A stretch of DNA of 8,194 bases from Novosphingobium sp. (GCA_027490345.1 JAIXYF010000383.1:1-8194), one strand, 5' to 3'. Positions 1 to 7,419 are shown, counted from the first letter of the stretch. A program made the numbers and translations. Notes: generated by a model not told the origin, from the letters alone.

Positions 1-1531
1 GGAACGCCAGCCAGATGTCGCCATTGCGCAGCCCTTCATCGATCCGCGCATGAAGCGAAAGCTCCCAGGGCGCTTCGGCCAGCCGATGCGCCTCGAACAG
101 TTCGATCGTGCGGCCGCTGCCCAGCGCCTCGTTGGCGCTGGCCAGCGCGGAATTGACCCGGGTCAGCGCATCCAGCCCCTCGTTGCGATCCAGCCCGAAG
201 TGCACATTGGTATCGAACGTATGGTGCCCGATCTGCAGCGGGGCGGCGAACAAGGCGCGCAGCCCTTCGAGATGGTCCAGCTGAACTTCCAGCGGGCGGG
301 CTTCCTCGCTCCAGCCAAAGTGGCCGCTATCACCCTGATAGATATTCTGCGCGCCGGTGCCGATGCCGATGCGGCGGGCAATCTGGCGCGCATATTCGCC
401 GTGATGATCGGCGGGCAGAGTCGCCAGCATTTCCTCGTACCGGGCGATCACGGCCACGACCACATCGCGTCCCACGCCCAGATCGCTGTTGGAAAACGCG
501 AGCAGGTTGGGCAGGCCCGAGACATTGGTGTGCTGGATGCGCCGGGTCCGCTTCTGCCACAGGCGGATCGCGGCAAAGGCGATCATGCCCACGATGGCCG
601 CATCCGGGGCAAGAATGATGCCGCTGGCCCGCGCGGCCGCCGGCACCAGCAACACGGTTACCGCTAGCGCGACATAAACCGGCAGTTTGTGCCGGTAACG
701 CCGCAGAAACGATGCGCCAACAAGTGTGAGCATGGTCAGCACGAGCAGCGGCAAGGCGGTCAGATCAAGCGAGAACGGCTTGCGCAAGGCTTCTGCGCCC
801 GCGATGTCGTGGACCACCGTCGGCATCATCTCGCTGCCGAAATAGCCGGCCAGCGGCGCTTGGCCCTGCGAGGTGACGATGACGGCCCTGCCCGAGATGG
901 CGCTGGCCGGAACCGCACCGTTCAGCAGATCGTTGGCCGAAATTTTCCGGATGGTCGCGGGATTGAGGGCAAAGTCGGGGTAGACCAGCCCGGTCCGCAC
1001 TTCCGGCAGGTGCGCGAGGCGCGTGCTGACGGTAGGATAGCTGCGGCCATCGATGCTGACAGACGTTGGCGCAGAGACCACCATATACAGGAAATTGCCG
1101 TTCCACGCCGAAACCGCGATCTGCGCCCGGCGCGTTATCGCCCGCGGGGGAAGCCGCAATGCGGCTGGGGAATAATCATCAAGCTGCTGCGAACGCACGA
1201 TGAAAGTAAGGTCGCGGCCATAGGATTCCACCGACTGTGCGAAGGCGGCATCGCCCGCCTTGTCGGCTCCGGGCTGAACCTTGGCATCGAAGAACACCTC
1301 GCGCGGCATCATCTGGCGCAGCCGGTCGAGCACTTTTGCCTCATAGCCACTTCCCAGATCACGTAGATCATCGAGCGATACGAGAACGATGCTGCGCGGC
1401 GCGGAATGGCGCACATTCTTGTAGAGATTGTGCCAGTAGACGTGGTCGATCACGCCGCTCAGGCCGGTCAGCCAGAGCAACCATGCAATCAGCAATGACT
1501 TTCCGATCGTCGACCGGAGGAACCTGCGCAT
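1..1531 (-). CDS. CHASE2 - degenerate GGDEF - EAL membrane sensor protein (3' end beyond window)
   Basis: Probable inner-membrane cyclic-di-GMP signalling protein; 510 codons are visible and the frame is open to the window edge. The start is firm: an in-frame TGA lies two codons upstream of the ATG at 1531, and GGAAAG (1541-1546) sits 9 nt before it. Seen in order: an N-terminal membrane helix (about residues 11-28); a CHASE2-like extracytoplasmic part (about 46-250) with the hallmark-like strand IVLVSLDD and a later FFDAKV strand; two or three membrane helices (about 257-324); a GGDEF-like part (about 336-450) recognisable from NVSGLPNLLAF; and the opening of an EAL domain (about 490-510, LSLHARIDEGLRNGDIWLAF), cut off before its catalytic motifs. 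The GGDEF signature is replaced by YQGDSGHF (398-405) and the usual metal-binding Asp strand reads VVVAVIARYEE, so diguanylate cyclase activity is unlikely. Whether the EAL domain is active cannot be judged here. It lies 162 bp downstream of the exopolysaccharide operon on the same strand. Confidence 0.85.
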   Translation of the reverse strand, partial: MRRFLRSTIGKSLLIAWLLWLTGLSGVIDHVYWHNLYKNVRHSAPRSIVLVSLDDLRDLGSGYEAKVLDRLRQMMPREVFFDAKVQPGADKAGDAAFAQSVESYGRDLTFIVRSQQLDDYSPAALRLPPRAITRRAQIAVSAWNGNFLYMVVSAPTSVSIDGRSYPTVSTRLAHLPEVRTGLVYPDFALNPATIRKISANDLLNGAVPASAISGRAVIVTSQGQAPLAGYFGSEMMPTVVHDIAGAEALRKPFSLDLTALPLLVLTMLTLVGASFLRRYRHKLPVYVALAVTVLLVPAAARASGIILAPDAAIVGMIAFAAIRLWQKRTRRIQHTNVSGLPNLLAFSNSDLGVGRDVVVAVIARYEEMLATLPADHHGEYARQIARRIGIGTGAQNIYQGDSGHFGWSEEARPLEVQLDHLEGLRALFAAPLQIGHHTFDTNVHFGLDRNEGLDALTRVNSALASANEALGSGRTIELFEAHRLAEAPWELSLHARIDEGLRNGDIWLAF

Positions 1532-1540
1532 GGATCATCG

Positions 1541-1546
1541 CTTTCC
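1541..1546 (-). promoter_or_regulatory. Ribosome binding site of the CHASE2-EAL gene
   Basis: Read on the minus strand, GGAAAG lies 9 nt upstream of the ATG at 1531. Together with the in-frame stop just upstream of that ATG, it fixes the start. Confidence 0.55.
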
Positions 1547-1555
1547 AGAGGTGAT

Positions 1556-1612
1556 GACCGTCTAGAACCCAAACCTTTCTATCACCTTACTGTGGTTAAC
1601 AAGACCTCACTA
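1556..1612 (-). promoter_or_regulatory. Possible promoter/operator region of the CHASE2-EAL gene
   Basis: This stretch is visibly more AT-rich than the surrounding coding DNA and ends about 25 nt before the CHASE2-EAL start. On the minus strand it contains TTGTTAACCACAG followed by AAGGTGATAGAAAGG. TTGTTA could serve as a -35-like element, but no convincing -10 hexamer stands at a good spacing. TTAACCAC (1592-1599) resembles the TTAACCAT half-site known for the alphaproteobacterial regulator CtrA, differing at the last base. The call rests on location and composition; the elements themselves are weak. Confidence 0.3.
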
Positions 1613-1626
1613 GGGCCTGATCTCGG

Positions 1627-1645
1627 GGAGCTCAATTGAGGCTCC
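1627..1645 (-). other. Hairpin downstream of the amidotransferase gene, weak terminator candidate
   Basis: GGAGCTC and GAGGCTCC pair around an AATT loop with one bulged G, giving a 7 bp stem about 50 nt after the stop codon of the amidotransferase gene. On the minus-strand transcript the stem is followed by CCCGAGAUCAGG, with no U-run, so it does not look like a standard intrinsic terminator. It could be a weak attenuator, an mRNA 3' end stabiliser or chance. Confidence 0.3.
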
Positions 1646-1693
1646 TTGGGGCCGCACTGCCCCCCGCCTCCTGCCTCCGGTTCCCCCGCCGCC

Positions 1694-3583
1694 TCAGCCG
1701 AGGCGATCAAGGCTGCGTTCGAGCATCAGCAATTGCCAGATCAGACGGCTGTGATCGCTCGTGCCTGCGATATGCGCCTCGGCCAGCGCGGAAAGCCGTG
1801 CCGTGTCGAACCAGCCCATGCGTGCCAGCGTGCCGCCCGCCGTCACGCGCCGGGCTTCCCCAGCAAGCGGCCCGCGCAGCCATGCCGCAATCGGGGTGAC
1901 GAAGCCCATTTTCTGGCGGAACAGAATATCCTCGGGCAGATAGCGGCGCATGGCCTCCTTCATCAGCCACTTGCCCGTGGCCCCCTTCACCCGCACCCGC
2001 TCTGGCAGGCGGGCACCGAACTCGATCAGCCGGTGATCGAGCAGCGGCTCGCGCGCTTCCAGGCTGACGGCCATGCTCGTGCGGTCCACCTTGGTCAGGA
2101 TATCGCCGGGCAGATAGAACTTGAGATCGGCATATTGCGCGCGGTCCAGCCCGCTGCGGGCAGGCGCCCCGCGCATCAGCTCCACAAACGGCTGTTCGGC
2201 GCGGTAATCGCCCCTGAGGCGCCGGAATTCGTCGGAATAGAGCGCGTTGCGCAGCTCCGGCCCGGTGACTGCCTGCGCGCGGGCATAGCCTTCCTCGCCG
2301 CTGGCTGCGAGGCTGAGCAGCGTGGTCTTGGCGCGCAGAGGCCGCGGCGCCCAATCGAGCTTGGGATAAAGCGCCCCCAGCCCGCCCAGCAGCGGGCGGC
2401 GCAGCGCGGCGGGGAGGAACGCGCGGGCCTGCTCTTCGCGGTGGTGAAAGGTCTGGCGGCGATAACCGGCAAAGGCCTCATCCGCCCCATCACCCGATAG
2501 CGCCACCGTCACATGCTCGCGCGCCAGCTGCGAGACGCGCCATGTCGGCAAAGCAGAGGCATCGGCGAAGGGTTCATCGAACATCGCCGCCAGCGTATCG
2601 ATGTGCTCGAAATCGTCCGCGCCCACCGTCCGCTGGTAATGCTCGGTGCCATATTGCGCCGCGATCCGCCCGGCATAGGCGGTTTCATCAAGCGCTTTCA
2701 CATCGAAGCCGATGGTGCAGGTCTTGACCGGCGCGCTGCTCGCCTCGGCCATCAGCGCAACGACGCTGGAGCTGTCCACCCCGCCCGAGAGGAACGCACC
2801 CAGCGGCACATCGGCCACCATGCGCGAGGTGACAGCTTCGCGCAGGTGGTGGAGCATATGCGCGCCAAGATCGGCCTCGCTAGCGCGCTCGCGCCCCTCG
2901 AACGAAACATCCCACCACTGCACCGGCGGCGGCGGCGGGGCATCGTGGCGCAGCAGGCGGTAGTGCCCGGCGGGAAGCTTCTCCACACCTTTCAGGATCG
3001 CGCGCGTATCGGGCACAAAGCCCCACGCAAGGTAGTCTTCCACCGCCAGCGGATCGATCTCGCGCCGCAAGGAGGGATGGGCGAGGAGCTGCTTCAGTTC
3101 CGAGCCGAAGATCACGCTGCCATCCGAAAGGGTGGCCATATGCAGCGGCTTGACCCCCAGCCGGTCCCGCGCCAGCAGCAGGGTGCGCTGCCTGAGGTCA
3201 TAGAGCGCGAAGGCGAACATGCCATGGAGGCGCGGCAGGCAATCCACGCCCCACTTCTGCCAGGCGGCAAGGATCACCTCGCTGTCGCCATCGGTGCGGA
3301 AGGTTGCCCCATCCGCCTGCAATTCGCGGCGCAGTTCGCGGAAATTATAGATCTCGCCGTTGAACACCAGCATCGCCGCGCCATCGGCCGAGGCCATCGG
3401 CTGGGGTGATCCGGCCAGATCGATGATGGCAAGGCGCAAGTGGCCAAGGCCCACGCCCGGCGCGGTCCACACACCCTGCCCGTCAGGGCCGCGATGCGCC
3501 GCCACCGCGCACATCCGCGCCACCCGGTCGGGGTCAACAGGCTTGAGGCCCGCAGTATGGAAGATCCCGGCAATGCCGCACAT
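1694..3583 (-). CDS. XrtA/PEP-CTERM system amidotransferase (asparagine synthase-like)
   Basis: A 629-residue class II glutamine amidotransferase joined to an asparagine-synthetase ATP-pyrophosphatase domain, the form found in exosortase A loci (TIGR03108-like). The family hydrolyses glutamine to ammonia and passes it to an ATP-activated carboxylate; here the acceptor is unknown and may be a sugar acid or envelope component, not free aspartate. The start is taken at 3583, because only this gives MCGIAGIFH with the nucleophile Cys at position 2 after Met removal; an in-frame ATG 14 codons upstream would bury the Cys. Visible motifs: HRGPDG (30-35), RLAIIDL (50-56), NGEIYNFREL (75-84), ARDRLGVKPLH (138-148), the PP-loop SGGVDSS (266-272), SGDGADEAFAGYRR (363-376), and later LTKVDRTSMAVSLEAREPLLD. 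All catalytic motifs look intact. It follows xrtA by 11 bp without a clear ribosome binding site, so it is probably translated by coupling. It is the last gene of the tight operon. Confidence 0.93.
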   Translation of the reverse strand: MCGIAGIFHTAGLKPVDPDRVARMCAVAAHRGPDGQGVWTAPGVGLGHLRLAIIDLAGSPQPMASADGAAMLVFNGEIYNFRELRRELQADGATFRTDGDSEVILAAWQKWGVDCLPRLHGMFAFALYDLRQRTLLLARDRLGVKPLHMATLSDGSVIFGSELKQLLAHPSLRREIDPLAVEDYLAWGFVPDTRAILKGVEKLPAGHYRLLRHDAPPPPPVQWWDVSFEGRERASEADLGAHMLHHLREAVTSRMVADVPLGAFLSGGVDSSSVVALMAEASSAPVKTCTIGFDVKALDETAYAGRIAAQYGTEHYQRTVGADDFEHIDTLAAMFDEPFADASALPTWRVSQLAREHVTVALSGDGADEAFAGYRRQTFHHREEQARAFLPAALRRPLLGGLGALYPKLDWAPRPLRAKTTLLSLAASGEEGYARAQAVTGPELRNALYSDEFRRLRGDYRAEQPFVELMRGAPARSGLDRAQYADLKFYLPGDILTKVDRTSMAVSLEAREPLLDHRLIEFGARLPERVRVKGATGKWLMKEAMRRYLPEDILFRQKMGFVTPIAAWLRGPLAGEARRVTAGGTLARMGWFDTARLSALAEAHIAGTSDHSRLIWQLLMLERSLDRLG

Positions 3584-3594
3584 GGGCCGAGCGC

Positions 3595-5154
3595 TTAGCG
3601 CACGCGCGCCATGCGGTCCATCCACGGCGCAACCGGTCCGGTTGCGCCGAGGAACGCACGGATAGCCGCTTCGCTCGGCGCGCCGTCTGCCGCTTCAGCC
3701 GAAACGATCAGCGTCATCGTCGGGCGGGCGCGCAGCAGCAGGCGGTCCTGCATGTTGGCAAGCTTGAGGCGTGAATTGCTGCCGGTGAGCAGATCGCCCG
3801 TGCGCAACCATGTGACCGCGAGGCGGTGGACCGGGCCGGGGGCCTGAATCACGTCGCTCTTCGCATCGGCAAAGCCTGGCCCGGCTGCTTCCCACGCCCA
3901 GTGGCTGTTCAAAGGCAGCGCGCCTTCGCCAAACCCGCCCGCTTCCTTGCCATCGCGCTGCGCAGCATAGAGCGCGAACGCAATATCCACGACATGGCCC
4001 TTGCCATCCGAATAGCGCGCGGTGAGCCGGTGATCGGCGCCGCGGTGCAACGGATGCCACTCTGCCCGGGGGCTGCGCTCTTCCAGCTGCCAGCCGGGCA
4101 CCGTGGGCAGGGCGATATAATCGGGCATCGGCGCGGCAATGCGGTTGGCCGCCGTGCTCCACGCGGCCCCTGTCAGCGCGAGCGCGCCGATCATGCCAAG
4201 CGCCATGCGGGCCGATACTGTCATCCCCGCCAGCCGCGCCAGCAGCGGCGAGGCGGCAATGGCCGCATCATCGACCAGCGGCGCATCGACCTGTCGATCG
4301 AAAAAGCGCCAGCCCACCGCCATGACCAGCCCCATGACCACGGCAAAGAACACCCAGCCATAGAAGATGTGATCGAAACTTTCGGCAAATTCGATCCCGC
4401 GCGAACGAGCGATATAGATCGTGCCCCAGGCGCGCACCCCGTTGGCCAGCACCGGCACCACGACCGAAAGCGCCATGAAGCCCGCGCGCCGCCGCCAGCT
4501 GGCAAAGCACACGTTTGAGGCGAGCGCGCCATAGGCGATCATGGCGATCAGGAACTTCACGCCCGAGCAGGCCTCGGCCACTTCGAAATAGCCGAAACTG
4601 GTGGTGATGAACACGCCGTCGATCGTGGCGGGCACTTGCGTGAGGGCCAGCAGCGCCATGGTCAGCTTGGCGGTGATGGTCTGCAGGAACGGGATCAGCT
4701 CATCGCCGAACGGCACGAGCATGAGCATGTAGGCCAGCGGAAACAGCAGCGCAGCGGCCACGCGCGGCCCCAGCAGCGCCAGCGCCGCGCCTTGGAGCAT
4801 GACCACTACCGCCAGCTGCCGCGCCAGATTGAGGCCGGAGAACGCGCCCAGTACCCAGAGGAACACCGCCGCTGCGAGCACGATCAGGCCCGGCCACCAT
4901 GGCTGCGCCGCCAGCCGCGCCGTCTCGGCGCTGCGCTGCATCACCAGCCAGACGAGGATCGGCGGGATCAGCAGGATGTGGTTGTAGGTCGAACTGTCCC
5001 ACGCCTGCCAGGCGATGTCGCGCCAATCGCCGAAGAAAAGCGCGATCAGGCCCAGCCACGCCGCGCCCAGATGCAGCAGCGGCCCTCGCCAATGCGCGGG
5101 CAGCCGCTCCAGCAGCGGCACTGCGCGGCGCGGCAGGGCCGTCTCAGGCAGCAT
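3595..5154 (-). CDS. xrtA: Exosortase A with fused EpsI-type C-terminal domain
   Basis: A 519-residue polytopic inner-membrane cysteine transpeptidase, thought to recognise PEP-CTERM sorting signals and cleave or transfer proteins to the envelope. About eight hydrophobic helices span residues 25-285. Conserved exosortase residues are visible: Cys196 in VAEACSGVKFL, Arg241 in NGVRAWGTIYIAR and His262 in FDHIFYGWVFF, the expected Cys/Arg/His set. One further membrane helix (about 316-333) leads to a periplasmic EpsI-like domain (about 340-519) containing PTVPGWQ, YSDGKGHVVDIAFALYAAQ and VTWLRTG. In many bacteria EpsI is a separate protein; the fusion is known in exosortase A of alphaproteobacteria. 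The start at 5154 is preferred over an ATG at 5160 because GGAAGG lies 8 nt before it. The gene overlaps the glycosyltransferase end by 11 bp. The exosortase assignment is strong; the boundary of the EpsI part is approximate. Confidence 0.95.
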   Translation of the reverse strand: MLPETALPRRAVPLLERLPAHWRGPLLHLGAAWLGLIALFFGDWRDIAWQAWDSSTYNHILLIPPILVWLVMQRSAETARLAAQPWWPGLIVLAAAVFLWVLGAFSGLNLARQLAVVVMLQGAALALLGPRVAAALLFPLAYMLMLVPFGDELIPFLQTITAKLTMALLALTQVPATIDGVFITTSFGYFEVAEACSGVKFLIAMIAYGALASNVCFASWRRRAGFMALSVVVPVLANGVRAWGTIYIARSRGIEFAESFDHIFYGWVFFAVVMGLVMAVGWRFFDRQVDAPLVDDAAIAASPLLARLAGMTVSARMALGMIGALALTGAAWSTAANRIAAPMPDYIALPTVPGWQLEERSPRAEWHPLHRGADHRLTARYSDGKGHVVDIAFALYAAQRDGKEAGGFGEGALPLNSHWAWEAAGPGFADAKSDVIQAPGPVHRLAVTWLRTGDLLTGSNSRLKLANMQDRLLLRARPTMTLIVSAEAADGAPSEAAIRAFLGATGPVAPWMDRMARVR

Positions 5155-6361
5155 CGGCATCGCCTTCCAGCAAGGCGCGCAAGGGCGCAAGCACGCGGTC
5201 CCAGCCGCATTCGGCGATCACGAAGCGCCGCGCCGCCGCGCCCATCGCCTCAGCCGCCGCCTTGTCGGCCAGCAAGGCCAGCGCCCGCTCGGCAAGCGAT
5301 AGCGGCGCATCAGCCTGCACGAAATGGACGCCGTCTGCCGCGCCGATCCCGGTGGCGGCAGCCGGGGTCAGAAGCACCGGTCGCGCCATGGCCATCGCCT
5401 CCAGCACCTTGTTCTGCACCCCGCGCGCGATCAGCAGCGGCGCAGTGACGATGTCCGCCCCGGCCAGCCACGGCCGCACATCAGGCACCGCGCCAGTCAC
5501 CAGTGTGCTATGGACCCCGGCCAGCGCCTGCACCGCCGCCGTCGGCGCGCGGCCGACAATGGCAAAGCGCGCCTGCGAGTGCACCGCGCGGATGCGGGGC
5601 ATCACTTCGTGGGCAAACAGCTCCACCGCCGTGATATTGGGCGCATAATCCATCTGCCCGGTGAACACGATGTTCGGCCCTTCCCCGCCAGCCAGTTCGG
5701 GCGCGGGGAGCACAGCGGCAGGATCGAACAGCTGCGTATCGATGCCATTGCCCAGCGCGCGCACATCGGGCAGCGCGCCGTGTTCCAGCCGGCTTTCGAA
5801 CAGCGCGCGTTCCTGCGCCGTGATGAACAGGCTGGTGGTCACGCGGCGCGCGGTCTGCTCTTCAAAGCGGCGCAGCAGCCGCGCTTCCCGCGCATAAAGC
5901 AAGCGGCGCGGCAGCGCCCCGGCCTGCGCATAGGCTTCGAACTTTGCCGAATCGACATCGACGAAATCCATCACCACCCGGCCCCGGAAGGCAGGCGGCA
6001 CATATTGCGCCATCTGCCCGGAAAACACGAAGATCGCGGCAATCGGCCGGGTTTCGAGCACATGGTTCACCCAGCGCTGCAACCGGGCCGAGGCAAACGC
6101 GGCGAGGCTCACCGGCAGCCCCTGCCCCAGCGCGGCCAGCGCCGCCAAGGGCAGCGGCGCGCTGCGGCGCACGAGGCAGTGGCTGGCGGCGAGCGCAGCC
6201 AGCTCGTGTTCCTGCGCCATGTCTGCCGCATCATCTGCCAGCGCGCCGACATGCACGGGCGCGATTTCCGCAATCCGCCGCAGCAGGTGATTCGAGCGGA
6301 TCTTGTCCCCCCGATCGGGCGGAAACGGCACGCGGTGAGCCAGAAACAGGATCTCGCTCAT
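5144..6361 (-). CDS. XrtA/PEP-CTERM system-associated glycosyltransferase (TIGR03087-like)
   Basis: A 405-residue cytoplasmic GT-B glycosyltransferase of the group-1 (GT4-like) type that accompanies exosortase A, expected to add a sugar during assembly of the locus polysaccharide; donor and acceptor are unknown. The N-terminus LFLAHRVPFPPDRGDKIR (5-22) is characteristic of this subfamily. Other visible motifs are VFSGQMAQY (112-120), MDFVDVDSAKFEAYA (131-145), NIVFTGQMDYAPN (230-242), FAIVGRAP (266-273), VPDVRPWLAGADIVTAPL (292-309) and the donor-site region QNKVLEAMAMARPVL (316-330), which carries the conserved Glu. The start at 6361 gives MSEILFLAHR and overlaps the stop of the FemAB gene as ATGA, so translation is probably coupled. 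The frame stays open 45 codons further upstream, but that part has unrelated low-complexity composition and lies within the FemAB gene. No signal peptide or membrane helix is seen. Confidence 0.93.
   Translation of the reverse strand: MSEILFLAHRVPFPPDRGDKIRSNHLLRRIAEIAPVHVGALADDAADMAQEHELAALAASHCLVRRSAPLPLAALAALGQGLPVSLAAFASARLQRWVNHVLETRPIAAIFVFSGQMAQYVPPAFRGRVVMDFVDVDSAKFEAYAQAGALPRRLLYAREARLLRRFEEQTARRVTTSLFITAQERALFESRLEHGALPDVRALGNGIDTQLFDPAAVLPAPELAGGEGPNIVFTGQMDYAPNITAVELFAHEVMPRIRAVHSQARFAIVGRAPTAAVQALAGVHSTLVTGAVPDVRPWLAGADIVTAPLLIARGVQNKVLEAMAMARPVLLTPAAATGIGAADGVHFVQADAPLSLAERALALLADKAAAEAMGAAARRFVIAECGWDRVLAPLRALLEGDADAA
5163..5168 (-). promoter_or_regulatory. Ribosome binding site deciding the xrtA start
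   Basis: On the minus strand GGAAGG is followed by 8 nt and the ATG at 5154. The other in-frame ATG, at 5160, would leave only 2 nt of spacing. The site lies inside the last codons of the upstream glycosyltransferase gene. Confidence 0.6.
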
Positions 6362-7419
6362 GCCAGGCCGCTGGCGATGAACGGCCCGATGCGATTGGCC
6401 AGCGCCAGCGGCAGCTTCTGCCACAGCGCGATCTTGGCCTTGTAGCGCGGCGAAAGCGGATTGACGTCGCGCGGCGCCGCGCCATCTGCGCTCCACACGC
6501 CGTAGCTCAGCGGTTCGGGCGCGAAACCCCAGTTGCGCTTGAAGTGATAGGCGCCGGTATCGGTCTTGGAGCGGCCGAAATCGAACCGATCACAGCCGCG
6601 CGCGCGGGCATGGCACATCAGCGCGTAATACATCACATCGTTGGCGCGCAGGCCGCGCGCGGCATGAACCCCGCCGCCCCAATACGGCATGACCGCGCCG
6701 CGATGATAAAGGCTCAGCACCGAGGCCACGGCGCGGCCTTCGTGCAGCACGGTCAGGATATCAGCCTCATCGCCAAACCCGTCCAGCACCGCTTCGAACA
6801 GCGCGCGCGGGAACACCGGGGTGCCCAGATTGCGCACGGATTCGGCATAGACGCCGTAGTGCCAATCGCGGTCTTGCGCGCTGCGCCCGACGCGGACTTC
6901 CATTGCGTTGGCAAGGCCCTTGCGGACTTCGGCGCGCTGCTTGCGCGGGATCCATGTCAGCTGCGCATCATCATCTGCGGCCAGCGGCGCCACAAACCCT
7001 GCATGGCTATCGCGCTTGATGTGCCATTCGGGCGCCTCGGGCATCACCCCGCCGCGCACTTCGAGCGTAGGGCAAGTGAGGCGCGATGCCAGTTCGCACG
7101 CAGCGGCAAACAGCGCAGGCGCGGCGTCTGCATCGCCCAGCACCCCGCCGCCCACGGCAAACCCGCTTGAGACCAGCGCGCGGCCAAACAGCGGCGAATG
7201 CACTGCGTGGCACGGCAGCAGGGCGGCCAACGCCCCGCCGCGCTCGGCCAGCAGCACATGCGCCGGATGCCCTGCCGCGCGGCGCACCGCCTCCAGCCAT
7301 TCGGGCCGGTGAAACGGAGTTGCGCCGTCAGCTTCTGCCACGAAGCGGGCGATTGTGCCCCGGTCGCCCGGATCGGCGAGCCGTACAGTGATGAGCGCGG
7401 GGCGGAACGGAGCGTTCAT
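6358..7419 (-). CDS. FemAB family XrtA/PEP-CTERM system-associated protein
   Basis: A 353-residue protein of the FemAB/GNAT-fold group that accompanies exosortase A (TIGR03019-like). Classical FemAB proteins transfer amino acids from aminoacyl-tRNA to amines in peptidoglycan precursors; the substrate of this branch has not been settled. Two acetyltransferase-like halves are visible. The first has FHRPEWLEAV (36-45) and LEVRGG (119-124). The second follows the basic segment WIPRKQRAEVRKGL (156-169) and includes NLGTPVFPRALFEAVL (197-212), VLSLYHRGAVMPYWGGG (234-250) and the subfamily signature FDFGRSKTDTGAYHFKRNWG (279-298). It starts at 7419 in an ATGA overlap with the deacetylase stop and ends in an ATGA overlap with the glycosyltransferase, placing it firmly inside the operon. 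A purine-rich AAGGCG upstream may serve as its ribosome binding site. No signal peptide is seen, so a cytoplasmic site is likely. Confidence 0.92.
   Translation of the reverse strand: MNAPFRPALITVRLADPGDRGTIARFVAEADGATPFHRPEWLEAVRRAAGHPAHVLLAERGGALAALLPCHAVHSPLFGRALVSSGFAVGGGVLGDADAAPALFAAACELASRLTCPTLEVRGGVMPEAPEWHIKRDSHAGFVAPLAADDDAQLTWIPRKQRAEVRKGLANAMEVRVGRSAQDRDWHYGVYAESVRNLGTPVFPRALFEAVLDGFGDEADILTVLHEGRAVASVLSLYHRGAVMPYWGGGVHAARGLRANDVMYYALMCHARARGCDRFDFGRSKTDTGAYHFKRNWGFAPEPLSYGVWSADGAAPRDVNPLSPRYKAKIALWQKLPLALANRIGPFIASGLA

Larger units (their letters stand above)
1532..1693. other. Non-coding gap between the exopolysaccharide operon and the sensor gene
   Basis: This is the only substantial gap without a gene in the window. 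In transcript order it holds a G-rich purine stretch (1660-1693) with two perfect GGAGG sequences (1674-1678 and 1667-1671), the hairpin at 1627-1645, and an AT-richer segment (1556-1612) that may be a promoter. A 15-codon GTG ORF (1610-1657) begins 9 nt after AGGAGG, but nothing else supports it as a gene. Confidence 0.6.

Noticed and set aside
50..667. Plus-strand open frame of 205 codons
   Set aside because: It lies antisense to the CHASE2-GGDEF-EAL gene, its translation shows no domain, and long antisense frames are common in GC-rich coding DNA.
689..1366. Plus-strand open frame of 225 codons
   Set aside because: It is antisense to the CHASE2 part of the sensor gene, with Arg/His/Gln-rich composition typical of a shadow frame.
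2924..2940. Short CGG trinucleotide repeat
   Set aside because: It encodes a run of five prolines (216-220) in the linker between the two amidotransferase domains. It is too short to be a notable repeat and leaves the frame intact.
1646..3409. Two long plus-strand frames (1646-2500 and 2513-3409)
   Set aside because: Both are antisense to the amidotransferase gene, whose motifs are intact throughout. The translations show no recognisable fold.
4636..5648. Plus-strand frames opposite xrtA and the glycosyltransferase
   Set aside because: Low-complexity Ala/Arg/Gln-rich translations, fully antisense to well-supported genes.
5324..7170. Long plus-strand frames of 373 and 408 codons
   Set aside because: Despite their length they mirror the glycosyltransferase and FemAB genes in a complementary frame, and they carry no motifs of their own.
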